Source: an uncultured Fulvivirga sp. (GTDB lineage Bacteria > Bacteroidota > Bacteroidia > Cytophagales > Cyclobacteriaceae). From it: 64,000 nucleotides of DNA. Under the pieces are notes generated by a model that had not been told where the DNA came from, searched no databases, and saw only the letters and a program-made list of their open reading frames with translations. The position numbers were made by a program, and so were the translations under genes. Where the stretch lies: positions 124,001-188,000 of the forward strand of contig CANMSE010000005.1 in the NCBI GenBank assembly GCA_947500555.1, given 5' to 3'. This document shows positions 33,928-43,025 of the stretch, one piece after another (positions within the stretch are counted from its first letter, which is position 1; every line of letters starts with the position of its first letter).

Positions 33928-34747
33928 AGATAAGGTAGCTTTTGCCGTAGGCACCGGTAGGTGTGGAACTAAGTTTATTTCAGAAGTACTAAAGAACGAA
34001 AGACATATTTCATCTGTACATGAAAGAAATCCATTAAATGAAACTTTTCATAGGTATTGTAAATGGAATTTACTTGAAGTTGATGACGCTGGTTTTTTGC
34101 ATACTAAGGAAACTGAAATTCTTGGTGATTTGAAAACGCATAGGTTTTCGTTTGAAGCAAGTGCGCACCTATCTCTTTCTATAACTCAACTTTATGAAGC
34201 TTTTGAAGCTAAGTTTGTCTTATTTCTGAGATCTCCTGAGGAGATGATCAATTCGTATTTAAAAAAAGAGATATATAAACAAGAAGTAATTATAAATAAT
34301 ACTGATAAGGCTATAGGCAATCAGAATTTAGAAAAATTTCATCAATTCTTAGGCAGAATTGTTCCAAGGGGGGATGAATTTATATCTTGGAATAAAATGA
34401 CACAGTATGGTAAGCTAGCTTGGTGGTGGCAAACAGTAAATAAAGCAATAATTAAGCAGTTTGAGAAGGTACCAAAAAGTAATCAACTAATATTAAAAAT
34501 TGAGGATTTTGATTACGCAGCTTATAAAGCATTAGGGGACTTCTTAGAGATTGATCTAAAATTAAATGAAAAGAAATTCAATAAAATTTCGAACCGCAGG
34601 CCCAATACATTTACACAGATAAAATCTAATACTTCATGGTCGGAGCATGATGTCAACGATTTAAAGAGAATTACTGGAGAGCTAGCCATGAGCTTCGGTT
34701 ATGATATTTTGAATTTAACTATTGAGGAATTAAATAATTCTAAATAA
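33911..34747 (+). CDS. Sulfotransferase 1 (PAPS-dependent)
   Basis: A 278-residue cytosolic sulfotransferase-fold protein. GTGRCGTKF at 14-22 is the 5'-phosphosulfate-binding loop. FLFLRSPEEMINSYL (about 103-117) is the 3'-phosphate-binding Arg-Ser helix. KIEDF near 196-200 is a further conserved segment. It would transfer sulfate from PAPS to a glycan hydroxyl. It overlaps the upstream gene by 17 bases and precedes a methyltransferase by three, so sulfation and methylation may modify the same repeat unit. A G6 tract is present at 34368-34373. The sugar acceptor is unknown. Confidence 0.78.
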   Translation: MTPNLKDKVAFAVGTGRCGTKFISEVLKNERHISSVHERNPLNETFHRYCKWNLLEVDDAGFLHTKETEILGDLKTHRFSFEASAHLSLSITQLYEAFEAKFVLFLRSPEEMINSYLKKEIYKQEVIINNTDKAIGNQNLEKFHQFLGRIVPRGDEFISWNKMTQYGKLAWWWQTVNKAIIKQFEKVPKSNQLILKIEDFDYAAYKALGDFLEIDLKLNEKKFNKISNRRPNTFTQIKSNTSWSEHDVNDLKRITGELAMSFGYDILNLTIEELNNSK

Positions 34748-34750
34748 CAC

Positions 34751-35500
34751 ATGGTGCGATTAAGTAATGAGCAGATGCTCCAAGAAGAGCAATATAAATT
34801 CCCCTATCATTTTATACCAACTTATATTAATGGGAATTTTAGGCAATTCGTTTTTCTACGATGGGGATATGAGTATATGTCATATACTAACTTTGTTATT
34901 TCTTTTCTAAAAAAAGAAAATTTCTCTAATCATATAGATATAGGTTGCGGAGATGGTCGATTCATACTTGAAGCTCAATCAGTTCTCAAGAATACGAGAA
35001 TGACCGGGGTGGATTATTCGGAACATGCCATTAGATTGGCATCTATTATGAATCCGAAGGGTGAGTATATTTGTGGAGATATAGGAAGTGTTTTGTCACA
35101 AAAGTATGATGCGGCTACATTAATAGAAGTATTGGAACATATCCCTCAAACATCGATTGATGATTTTGTGACTTCTATTGCTAACACTCTTACTGCTAGA
35201 GGTAAATTAATTATAACTGTGCCAAGTACAAATATGAAATTAAACCCTAAACATTTTCAACATTTTGATAGAGTTAAAATTGAAAATGCACTAAACGGGG
35301 TATTTAAAATTATTGATTTCAAATATTTGAATTCAGCTTCATGGCTCACAAGATTCATTGAATCCTTTTTTGTAAACCGTTTTTTTATATTGAAGCAGAG
35401 ACATCTAGTTAATTTTCTTTATAAAATATATTTAAAAAAATGTTTGCTATCAAATCCAAAATCAGGGAAAAGATTATTTGTGGTTTGTGAGAAACTATGA
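34751..35500 (+). CDS. Class I SAM-dependent methyltransferase
   Basis: A 249-residue protein with the Rossmann-like methyltransferase fold. HIDIGCGDGRFI near 58-69 is the SAM-binding motif I, GVDYSEHAI near 84-92 is motif II, and AATLIEVLEHIPQ near 117-129 is the motif IV region of UbiG-like enzymes. Residues after about 185 form a basic, hydrophobic tail that could contact the membrane or a lipid-linked substrate. Its place between a sulfotransferase and a GT4 gene points to O-methylation of a sugar. The exact target cannot be read. It overlaps the next start by four bases. Confidence 0.85.
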   Translation: MVRLSNEQMLQEEQYKFPYHFIPTYINGNFRQFVFLRWGYEYMSYTNFVISFLKKENFSNHIDIGCGDGRFILEAQSVLKNTRMTGVDYSEHAIRLASIMNPKGEYICGDIGSVLSQKYDAATLIEVLEHIPQTSIDDFVTSIANTLTARGKLIITVPSTNMKLNPKHFQHFDRVKIENALNGVFKIIDFKYLNSASWLTRFIESFFVNRFFILKQRHLVNFLYKIYLKKCLLSNPKSGKRLFVVCEKL

Positions 35501-36609
35501 GACTAACTTATTTATCAGATTCTTCTTTTCCGTCAAGAACAGCAAATTCAATTCAAGTCTTGAAAATGGTTAATGCCTTTGCTGCCAATAGTTATTCAGT
35601 CGAGTTAATTTCGCCTAACTATGAAAATAAATCAAATAACATTTCCTGCCTGGCTGAATTTTATGGGTTCTCTATAAAAGCTAATTGGAAGACTCTTCCA
35701 ATATTCAAAATAAAAGGCTCAAAAATTTGGTATGGATTTTATGTAGCCATTTATTTAATAAAACGTAGTCCAGAAATTATATATGGAAGGTGCTTGCAAA
35801 GTATCTTTTTTTCATCATTGATCTATAGAAAAAGATGTTTTTACGAACTTCATAAGTTACCCACTAACGCAGGCTTTATTTCATCATTTATGTTTAAGTT
35901 TTTATTGAGGAGGTCAAAAATAGTAGCTATATCAGAACAGTTACGAAGAGACTTGATACTAAATTATTCAATAGAACCATCGAACACTTTTGTAGCCCAT
36001 GATGGAGCTGATGAACCTCATAAAAATGTTGATTTGATTCCTTTAAACAAAGACAATTTTAATGTAGGTTATATTGGTCATTTGTATTCTGGTAAGGGAA
36101 TGGAGATTATTTTTGAAATTGCAAAAAGGTGTAAGTGGGCAGTGTTTCACATAGTAGGAGGAACAGAAAGTGATTTGCAATATTGGAAAAAGCAAACGGA
36201 AGGGTTAAATAATATGATTTTTTATGGTTTTGTTTCTCATAGGTTGACGTATTCTTATCAATGCTCATTCGATGTTTTACTAGCACCTTACAAAAAACAT
36301 GTATCAACAAGCAGGGGCGGCAATATTGCCAATTGGATGTCGCCCCTTAAGATATTTGAGTATATGTCTACAGGAAAGCCAATTTTAGCATCAAACTTAC
36401 CTGTGCTGACCGAGGTATTAAAAGACAATTACAATTCTTTATTGTGCGATCCTGAAAATATTGCCACTTGGATCGAAGCCTTAGGAAAATTAAGAGATAA
36501 CCAATTGCTTAAAGATAAGCTAGGTGAAAATGCCAAAAATGATTTTTTAGCAAGTTATACATGGAAAAAAAGAGCGTCACGGATTACCTCTTGGGTTTTT
36601 GAGAAATGA
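35497..36609 (+). CDS. GT4-like glycosyltransferase 1
   Basis: A 370-residue GT-B glycosyltransferase. The N-terminal domain begins LTYLSDSSFPSRTANSIQV, a typical acceptor-domain opening. The C-terminal GT4 domain has VGYIGHLYSGKGMEII near 189-204 and the donor-binding segment KIFEYMSTGKPILASN near 285-300, where Glu contacts the nucleotide ribose. There is no membrane helix; it would work on the inner face of the membrane on lipid-linked intermediates. It overlaps both neighbours by four bases (ATGA), so it lies in a tightly coupled run. Donor and linkage are unknown. Confidence 0.85.
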   Translation: MRLTYLSDSSFPSRTANSIQVLKMVNAFAANSYSVELISPNYENKSNNISCLAEFYGFSIKANWKTLPIFKIKGSKIWYGFYVAIYLIKRSPEIIYGRCLQSIFFSSLIYRKRCFYELHKLPTNAGFISSFMFKFLLRRSKIVAISEQLRRDLILNYSIEPSNTFVAHDGADEPHKNVDLIPLNKDNFNVGYIGHLYSGKGMEIIFEIAKRCKWAVFHIVGGTESDLQYWKKQTEGLNNMIFYGFVSHRLTYSYQCSFDVLLAPYKKHVSTSRGGNIANWMSPLKIFEYMSTGKPILASNLPVLTEVLKDNYNSLLCDPENIATWIEALGKLRDNQLLKDKLGENAKNDFLASYTWKKRASRITSWVFEK

Positions 36610-37703
36610 AAATTCTTTTTGCCATATTTCAAACTAAGAATTTATCCAATGGCGGTGTACAAAGTATAACGAATGTAATTGAGAATTTAAATGCCGATTG
36701 CCACATTGTTACTCAACGTGAAACTTCTCGCAATGAGTCTTGGAGGCAATCAGGTTACCAAGTGAACCTTATAAAGGTAAAAACACAAGGTTTTTATAAG
36801 GTAATAAGTTTGATTAAATCCAATATCTGGGCATACCGTTATCTTAAGAGCCACACTATTGATATTGTACATGGAAACGATATTGATGCCTATTTACATA
36901 TGGCTATAGGTGCACGCTTGGCAGGAGTTAAACTCCTCTTAAATATTAGAGATATTAAGCCTAATGGGCAAATTTATGGTTTTAAATGGAAAGTCGCTTC
37001 AAAGTTGGCACATCACATAATCGTGCTTTCCAAATATATGATGTTGGAAATTACTAAAAGACTCAAATATTCCGCAAATAAAATTAGTTATATATATAGT
37101 ATTGTTGACATTGAAAGTAGAAGTAGCAAAGAAAAAAATATACTAGAAAAAGGCTATTTCCATATTGGATATGTTGCAGCTTTTATGGCTAAAAAGCAAC
37201 AATATGACTTTATTAACAACGGAATGTCATTGCTAATATCAAGGGTTCCTAATTGTAAAATTCACTTTATAGGTGATGTAAATAATGAATACGGAATAAG
37301 ATGTAAGGAATTAGTGACTAAGCTAAAATTGACTCAGTATGTAGAATTTCATGGTTTCCAAACAAACGTTGCAAGTTGGTATAGTAAATTGGATTTAACA
37401 GTACTGGCATCTCAAAGAGAAGGACTGGCAAGGTGTATGATCGAAAGTATATCTTACGGTACACCAGTAGTTTCATTTGACGTTTCTTCAGCCAAAGAAA
37501 TACTAGAAGACCAGTCTTGCGGTTATGTAGTTAAAGGCGGTGACTATTTTAACTTATCTGAGTCTATAAAGGAGCTCTATGTGGATGATTCATTAAGACA
37601 TCACATGTCAAAAAATGGAGTGACTGTAGGTAGAAAATTATTTTACAAGGAAAATGTTAAAAATGAATATACACGTACCTATAAAGCACTAATTGATGCT
37701 TAA
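36606..37703 (+). CDS. GT4-like glycosyltransferase 2
   Basis: A 365-residue GT-B glycosyltransferase starting MKILFAIFQTKNLSNGGVQS, with the glycine-rich acceptor loop (NGGVQS) of GT4 enzymes. HIGYVAAFMAKKQQYDFI marks the start of the donor domain. The ExxxxxxxE motif is in REGLARCMIESISYGTPVV (about 277-295). It overlaps its upstream neighbour by four bases and the Wzy-like gene by about eight, indicating translational coupling. It probably adds one residue of the repeat unit; the sugar is not identifiable from sequence. Confidence 0.87.
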   Translation: MKILFAIFQTKNLSNGGVQSITNVIENLNADCHIVTQRETSRNESWRQSGYQVNLIKVKTQGFYKVISLIKSNIWAYRYLKSHTIDIVHGNDIDAYLHMAIGARLAGVKLLLNIRDIKPNGQIYGFKWKVASKLAHHIIVLSKYMMLEITKRLKYSANKISYIYSIVDIESRSSKEKNILEKGYFHIGYVAAFMAKKQQYDFINNGMSLLISRVPNCKIHFIGDVNNEYGIRCKELVTKLKLTQYVEFHGFQTNVASWYSKLDLTVLASQREGLARCMIESISYGTPVVSFDVSSAKEILEDQSCGYVVKGGDYFNLSESIKELYVDDSLRHHMSKNGVTVGRKLFYKENVKNEYTRTYKALIDA

Positions 37704-39198
37704 GGTAAAAACATCATCTTTAGCAATAAAAGATACTAATCCATTTGGAAGTATTCAGAAAGGCTATATAGGAGCATTTAAGTTGTATCTTTTATTATAC
37801 CTAATTGTTAGTCCTATACTAAAGTGCATAATTTCTGAACCTGTTGTTGAGTTTACCTATGCCAGATTATTTCTTGACATAATTTACAATCTTTTATTGT
37901 TCCTTCCAATAATCTTTTACCGCAAGGAATATGGCTGGTTACACCCACTAATTTTCCCACTTCTTTTAAAGCTATCAAAAGACTTAATTTCTCAGCCAGG
38001 ATTTTTACTATCAATTTTTGATTTTAGCCCTCAATATTCTGAGATATTTAACGAGGCCTTGATAAACTACAGACAATGGGAAATTGCAATGGCAGATGTT
38101 GATGGTATTTTGTTAGAAATTTTAGCTCTTGTAATGTACTATTTGGGGTTTTTCTATGGTCCAAAAATTAAGACAAAGAAATATGCTTTGGTCAATACGA
38201 GAAATATACAATTGAAGATTCTAATCATTGTTTTTTTATCATTAGCACTTCTCTTTATATATATATCTAGCAGGGGTGGTTTAACAGAACATTTTAATTC
38301 TTGGTCTCAAGGCAGATATAAATCCCTAGCTGGTGATGGATTTATTTTTGTTGTAATCCGTTTTGGATTTATTGCAGCACTTATTTGGTATGTTTTAGAT
38401 AAAAATGCTTTCAAAAAACCTTTTTTTTGGATATCTCTTTTATTTACAATTCCATCTACTTTTGTTACCCAAGGTTCGAGATCAGCAATAGCCTTTTCAA
38501 TTATATTATTAATCATGGGGTGGCTTTTAAGGACTAGAAAAACCCCCTCCATTAGGATTTTGATATTTGGCTACCCAATACTATTGCTCATTGGCTTGCT
38601 AGGCGAGTTTCGTAGAAGTACTTTTAGTGGAAGTGTCAACTGGAATATTATAGAGCAAGCAACAATAAGTGATGCAGAAAATTACTTTTCAAATGAGATT
38701 GATGATAAAAAGAAATCGGCTAGCGGATTCCTCCCTATTGTTGCTAAAGTGCCTCATGAAGTTGATTTATTGTATGGAAAAACCTATTTATCAGTTCTGA
38801 CCTTCTACATCCCTCGAGCCTTATGGAAAGATAAACCTAGAGGGGCGGGAGCTTATACTGGGCGTTTAATTTTCAACAAAACCTCAGCAGGGATTCCTCC
38901 GGGCCCTGTAGCTGAGGCTTTTTGGAATTTCCATATTCCAGGAGTTATTGTAGTTTTCTTTTTGTTTGGAGTGATGCACAATTGGTTGGCACGATTACTT
39001 TTAGCTAATCCCGATAACAAAGCCATACATGTCATTTTTATTTTAACACTATTTTATTTTACCCCTACCGCAATAAAGATGGTTAGCTATTTACAGCAGA
39101 TATTACCTGCAATTGCAATACTTTTTTGGGTTAATGCATTAACAATTAAAAATAAAAAGAAAAATGTGCTTAAACCTTTTCTTAGTAGGGGCTCCTAA
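37696..39198 (+). CDS. Wzy-like O-antigen/capsule repeat-unit polymerase
   Basis: An integral membrane protein of 500 residues from the ATG at 37696, with about 11-12 hydrophobic helices. A large periplasmic segment lies in the second half, containing YIPRALWKDKPRGAGAYT (about 375-392). Arg-rich loops such as GEFRRSTF and the WKDKPRG segment are typical of oligosaccharide repeat-unit polymerases (OPEC/Wzy-like family in Bacteroidota). It joins repeat units at the periplasmic face using substrates flipped by the Wzx-like protein. Wzy proteins are poorly conserved, so the call rests on topology, these loops and locus context. It overlaps sulfotransferase 2 by 35 bases. Confidence 0.8.
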   Translation: MLKVKTSSLAIKDTNPFGSIQKGYIGAFKLYLLLYLIVSPILKCIISEPVVEFTYARLFLDIIYNLLLFLPIIFYRKEYGWLHPLIFPLLLKLSKDLISQPGFLLSIFDFSPQYSEIFNEALINYRQWEIAMADVDGILLEILALVMYYLGFFYGPKIKTKKYALVNTRNIQLKILIIVFLSLALLFIYISSRGGLTEHFNSWSQGRYKSLAGDGFIFVVIRFGFIAALIWYVLDKNAFKKPFFWISLLFTIPSTFVTQGSRSAIAFSIILLIMGWLLRTRKTPSIRILIFGYPILLLIGLLGEFRRSTFSGSVNWNIIEQATISDAENYFSNEIDDKKKSASGFLPIVAKVPHEVDLLYGKTYLSVLTFYIPRALWKDKPRGAGAYTGRLIFNKTSAGIPPGPVAEAFWNFHIPGVIVVFFLFGVMHNWLARLLLANPDNKAIHVIFILTLFYFTPTAIKMVSYLQQILPAIAILFWVNALTIKNKKKNVLKPFLSRGS

Positions 39199-40045
39199 AT
39201 GTGGAACCAGTTCATTATTTGATTGGCTAGTAGCACATCCTCAGATTATTGGAACAATACCAAAAGAAACATACTATATGATGGACAGGGAAAGCCCTTT
39301 TTTTGATTCCAGTTTTAATTCTTTTTCATATGGAGTCGATGGCCTTGAGAACTTTTTTGATTTTGAAAGTAAGCCAGATTACCATGTTAAAATGGAGGCA
39401 ACTGCTCTCAATATATATCAAGATAGAGCGATTCAAATTGCTGCTGAACTTAGTGCTTATATTATTATTGTAATTCGAGATCCTGCCGAAAGAATAAGAT
39501 CATCATTCTATTATACAAAGTATAATTTAGGACGTATTAAAGATAGTTATACCTTCCCTGAATATGTGGATAACCTTTTAAACAAGAACTTAAAGAGTAT
39601 TAAGAGAAATGTTAAATGGCCTAGTTCAGAGATATTATGCAGTGAGTTAAGTAACAGTACTTATATAGATCATATAAGAAAATGGTCAAATAATATATCA
39701 GAAGATAAACTACTTTTGATAAGTTCAAGAGAGCTTTGGTCTGACCCAAAGCACGTATTAAATTCAATAACATCTAAACTTAATCTTGACAGTAGTTTAT
39801 ATGAAAATTTTAATTTTGACTCATCTAACCAGACAAGAAAAGCTCGTAATAAAGCAGTTCAGTTTTTGGTAAAAAAAATTGCTCAAAAAGTAACAATACC
39901 TCGTATTTTAAAGTCGCTTTACACGCGTTTTTTTACTATCCAGGCAAAGCCTAATGCTGATGACATTAAAGTCTTAAAAGATCTTGACAAATACTTTGAA
40001 GCCCCAAATAGTCAGCTTAAAACTTATTTTAATTTTGAGATATAG
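39164..40045 (+). CDS. Sulfotransferase 2 (PAPS-dependent)
   Basis: A 293-residue sulfotransferase-family protein. GAPKCGTSSLFD (9-20) is the PAPS 5'-phosphosulfate loop with the usual Lys, and IPKETYYM near 44-51 is the substrate/PAPS segment seen in glycan sulfotransferases. IVIRDPAERIRSSFY near 103-117 is the 3'-phosphate-binding motif. It resembles heparan-sulfate-type and NodH-like sulfotransferases more than sulfotransferase 1 does, so the two are not recent duplicates. The ATG at 39164 lies within the 3' end of the polymerase gene, a 35-base overlap in another frame. The sugar acceptor is unknown. Confidence 0.85.
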   Translation: MCLNLFLVGAPKCGTSSLFDWLVAHPQIIGTIPKETYYMMDRESPFFDSSFNSFSYGVDGLENFFDFESKPDYHVKMEATALNIYQDRAIQIAAELSAYIIIVIRDPAERIRSSFYYTKYNLGRIKDSYTFPEYVDNLLNKNLKSIKRNVKWPSSEILCSELSNSTYIDHIRKWSNNISEDKLLLISSRELWSDPKHVLNSITSKLNLDSSLYENFNFDSSNQTRKARNKAVQFLVKKIAQKVTIPRILKSLYTRFFTIQAKPNADDIKVLKDLDKYFEAPNSQLKTYFNFEI

Positions 40046-40054
40046 CATTATTCT

Positions 40055-41173
40055 ATGGGAAGTGGTAAAGTAGTGTTTTTTACGACCAGTTTGGGTAGTG
40101 GGGGAGCGGAGATGCATTTATTAAGAATGTTGAATTCTTATCCAAAAGAGTTTGAGCCGCCCTTGCTATTACTCGCTAAAGCTGGTGGGAGCTATGAGAA
40201 ATTTTTAAATTCTGGTATAAAAGTTCAGTATTTGACTAAATCAACCTCATCCAGTTGGTCGTTAATTTTGAGTCTTTTTAGATTGCCAAAGATTATTAAA
40301 GAGACAAACTGTAAGTCTTTGATTGCAATAATGGATATAGCAGGTATTACTGCATTGCTATCTCAAAAACTATTTGGAGTAGCATGTAACGTAATTGTGA
40401 GTTGTCAAGTGAATCCAAACATTAATTATGAAGATGGAATGCGAAAGTGGATTATAAAGCCCTTGATAAAGTGGCTTTATCCAAGTGCTTATAAAATAGT
40501 GGCCATTTCAAAAGGTATAAAAAAAGAGATTCTAAAACTGATTCATAAATTAAAAGAAGATCAGATAGCAGTGATCTATAATGCAGCAGTAGATGACTCG
40601 TTTAATGAAAAGGCTTACGGAGTATCTAAAACCATACAGTTCGATACTGACCGATTTAAACTTGTTGCCTGTGGTCGATTAACAAAACAAAAAGGATTTG
40701 AAAATTTGCTTAAGGCACTTAAAATTGCAAAAAATCAGTGCAATGGTATTCAACTATTCATTATTGGAGAAGGGGAATTGAAGGATTTACTAAGTAATAA
40801 GATACAAGAATATAATCTAATTGAAGATGTTACACTTGTGGGCTTTATGGATAACCCTTATAGACTTATTAGCGAGTCTGATATTTTCGTATTATCCTCA
40901 CTGTGGGAAGGTTTTGGAATGGTAATAGTTGAGGCAATGGCACTTGGCGTACCTGTTATTTCTACAGATTGTAAGTATGGCCCGAATGAGATAATAGAAC
41001 ATGAGAAAAATGGACTTTTAGTTTCCGTCAATAATCCATCAGAATTAGCAATGAAAATATGTGCTCTTCTTAAAGACAAGGACCTTCGGGATAGACTTGC
41101 ACTCAATGGTTTAAAAAGATCTAAAGATTTTCATGCCTTGGAAATTGTTAATCAGTACCTAAATTTAATATAG
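40055..41173 (+). CDS. GT4 glycosyltransferase 3
   Basis: A 372-residue GT-B enzyme with very clear GT4 motifs. TSLGSGGAEMHL near 9-20 is the N-terminal glycine loop. LVACGRLTKQKGFENLLKAL opens the donor domain. SLWEGFGMVIVEAMALGVPV (about 283-302) contains the ExxxxxxxE donor motif. It resembles N-acetylgalactosamine- or galactosyl-transferases of the WbnH/PglA type, but that is only a resemblance. It has a separate start nine bases after sulfotransferase 2, and asnB follows four bases after its stop. Confidence 0.9.
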   Translation: MGSGKVVFFTTSLGSGGAEMHLLRMLNSYPKEFEPPLLLLAKAGGSYEKFLNSGIKVQYLTKSTSSSWSLILSLFRLPKIIKETNCKSLIAIMDIAGITALLSQKLFGVACNVIVSCQVNPNINYEDGMRKWIIKPLIKWLYPSAYKIVAISKGIKKEILKLIHKLKEDQIAVIYNAAVDDSFNEKAYGVSKTIQFDTDRFKLVACGRLTKQKGFENLLKALKIAKNQCNGIQLFIIGEGELKDLLSNKIQEYNLIEDVTLVGFMDNPYRLISESDIFVLSSLWEGFGMVIVEAMALGVPVISTDCKYGPNEIIEHEKNGLLVSVNNPSELAMKICALLKDKDLRDRLALNGLKRSKDFHALEIVNQYLNLI

Positions 41174-41177
41174 TTCT

Positions 41178-43025
41178 ATGTGTGGAATTTTAGGATTTGT
41201 TGGACATAAGCTCAATACTCAAATACTTATCAAAGCGGCTGAGCTAATGAACTTCAGAGGACCTGATTATGGAGGTATTTATCAGAAAGACAAGATTAAC
41301 CTAGCGCATAGAAGATTATCTATCATCGATCTTTCTGACAATGGCAATCAGCCTATGTTCAATGAGAACAAGAAAGTGAGTATTGTGTTTAACGGTGAAA
41401 TCTATAACTACAGACAGTTAAGAAAACTTCTTAATAATTATCGATTTCAATCAACTACAGATACTGAAGTACTTATTCATGGTTATGAAGAATGGGGACT
41501 TGATGGCCTCCTTAGAAGAATTACAGGAATGTACGCTTTTGCCATTTGTGATGAACGCATCCAAAGTACTTACATCGTTACAGACCCCATGGGTCAAAAG
41601 CCTCTTTATTACAGAGAGAAAAATGGGAAATTTGGCTTTAGCTCTACAATTGAATCCCTTTTATGCCTTGAAATGGGTAGTGTGGAAATAAATGAGGAGG
41701 CAGCATACGATTTTTTTATTCAAGCGTTTATAACTGGCCCCCATACAATCTATAAAGAGATATTTAAATTAGAACCGGCAACATTTCTTACGTATGACTG
41801 GTCGACTGGATTAGTTAAAAAAAACACTTACTGGCAACCTAAAATAACTAACAATTCTAACTTAAATGATCATCAAATATTGGAGCAATCTAAAAGCTTG
41901 CTTAAGGATTCAATAGAAAAAAGACTTGTTTCAGATGTACCGCTAGGAGCATTCTTGAGTGGTGGAATAGATTCTTCGCTTATATGCTCTATTCTGACTA
42001 AGGACTTAGGCTATGATGTTAATACGTTTACTGTAAAGTTTGATAATGCTAAATATGATGAATCAGAAGTTGCGACTTCAATTGCTGACCATTTGGGCAT
42101 TAAAAATAAGAGTATCAATTTCGATATAAACTTAACTGAAGAACTATCCACTATTATCGCCAACTTCGGGCAACCTTTTGGAGACCATTCTGTCTTGCCA
42201 ACATACCTTTTAGCAAAAAACGCCAGATCAGATGTTACAGTGGCATTAACGGGAGATGGAGGTGACGAATCCTTTGCTGGATATAATACATCTTTAGCTC
42301 TTGCTGCTGCGGAAAAATTCAAAAGACTGCTTCATAATGATGTATTTTGCTCACTATTTGACTATACACTTGGTAGGATAAGTAAAAAGGCAAGATGGAT
42401 TGCCTCTATTAATAAAGATGGTTTTATCTATGATCCAATGGGCGATAGAGGCTTTAGAAAGCTACTACAAAGTGTTATCAATAATAGTGAACGAGCTGCT
42501 TCAATTATTAAGAAGGTAGACAGCTATAATAGCCATATTTGGAATTCTCACAACGAATTATCTTGGTTAGATAGAGGGTTGATGATAGATTTAACCAATA
42601 AATTACCAAATAACATGTTGGTAAAACTTGACGTGGCTACTATGTCAAGTGGTCTAGAGGCAAGATCCCCTTTTATGGATAAAGATTTAGTAGAGTTTGC
42701 TTTAAGTATACCAAGCAAAAGAAAAATTCAAGGCCTAAGCTCTAAAAGTATACTACGGAAGTTACTGAAGAATTATTTACCAGATGAAATAATAAATAGA
42801 CCCAAAAAAGGATTTTCACTTCCTGTAGATCAATGGATAGTCAATAATAGAGAATTTGTTAACGATATTATCTCTACCAGTTATACCGACCTAGACCCTT
42901 TTTTTAAAAAAGAGCAAATTAGTTGCTTGCTAGACAAGCATTTCAACCAAAAAACGAATTATGGCCGACAAATTTGGCTAATTTTGGTCTTTTCTATGTG
43001 GCTTCAAAATAGAGGTTTTTCTTGA
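41178..43025 (+). CDS. AsnB-type glutamine-hydrolysing amidotransferase in a glycan locus
   Basis: A 615-residue asparagine synthase family protein. Cys2 (MCGILGF) is the glutaminase nucleophile, and the N-terminal Ntn domain includes FNGEIYNYRQLR near 73-84. The synthetase domain has the PP-loop SGGIDSS at 261-267 and GDGGDESFAGY further on. The length and order match AsnB. In glycan loci such homologues (the WbpS type) amidate uronic acids instead of making asparagine. The UDP-glucuronate-epimerase-like gene in the same locus would supply such an acid. It is placed between two GT4 genes. Amidation of a sugar is inferred, not shown. Confidence 0.9.
   Translation: MCGILGFVGHKLNTQILIKAAELMNFRGPDYGGIYQKDKINLAHRRLSIIDLSDNGNQPMFNENKKVSIVFNGEIYNYRQLRKLLNNYRFQSTTDTEVLIHGYEEWGLDGLLRRITGMYAFAICDERIQSTYIVTDPMGQKPLYYREKNGKFGFSSTIESLLCLEMGSVEINEEAAYDFFIQAFITGPHTIYKEIFKLEPATFLTYDWSTGLVKKNTYWQPKITNNSNLNDHQILEQSKSLLKDSIEKRLVSDVPLGAFLSGGIDSSLICSILTKDLGYDVNTFTVKFDNAKYDESEVATSIADHLGIKNKSINFDINLTEELSTIIANFGQPFGDHSVLPTYLLAKNARSDVTVALTGDGGDESFAGYNTSLALAAAEKFKRLLHNDVFCSLFDYTLGRISKKARWIASINKDGFIYDPMGDRGFRKLLQSVINNSERAASIIKKVDSYNSHIWNSHNELSWLDRGLMIDLTNKLPNNMLVKLDVATMSSGLEARSPFMDKDLVEFALSIPSKRKIQGLSSKSILRKLLKNYLPDEIINRPKKGFSLPVDQWIVNNREFVNDIISTSYTDLDPFFKKEQISCLLDKHFNQKTNYGRQIWLILVFSMWLQNRGFS

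Noticed and set aside
42011..42322. Antisense frame within the AsnB-like gene
   Set aside because: It lies fully inside a gene with intact catalytic motifs and has no promoter or family resemblance.
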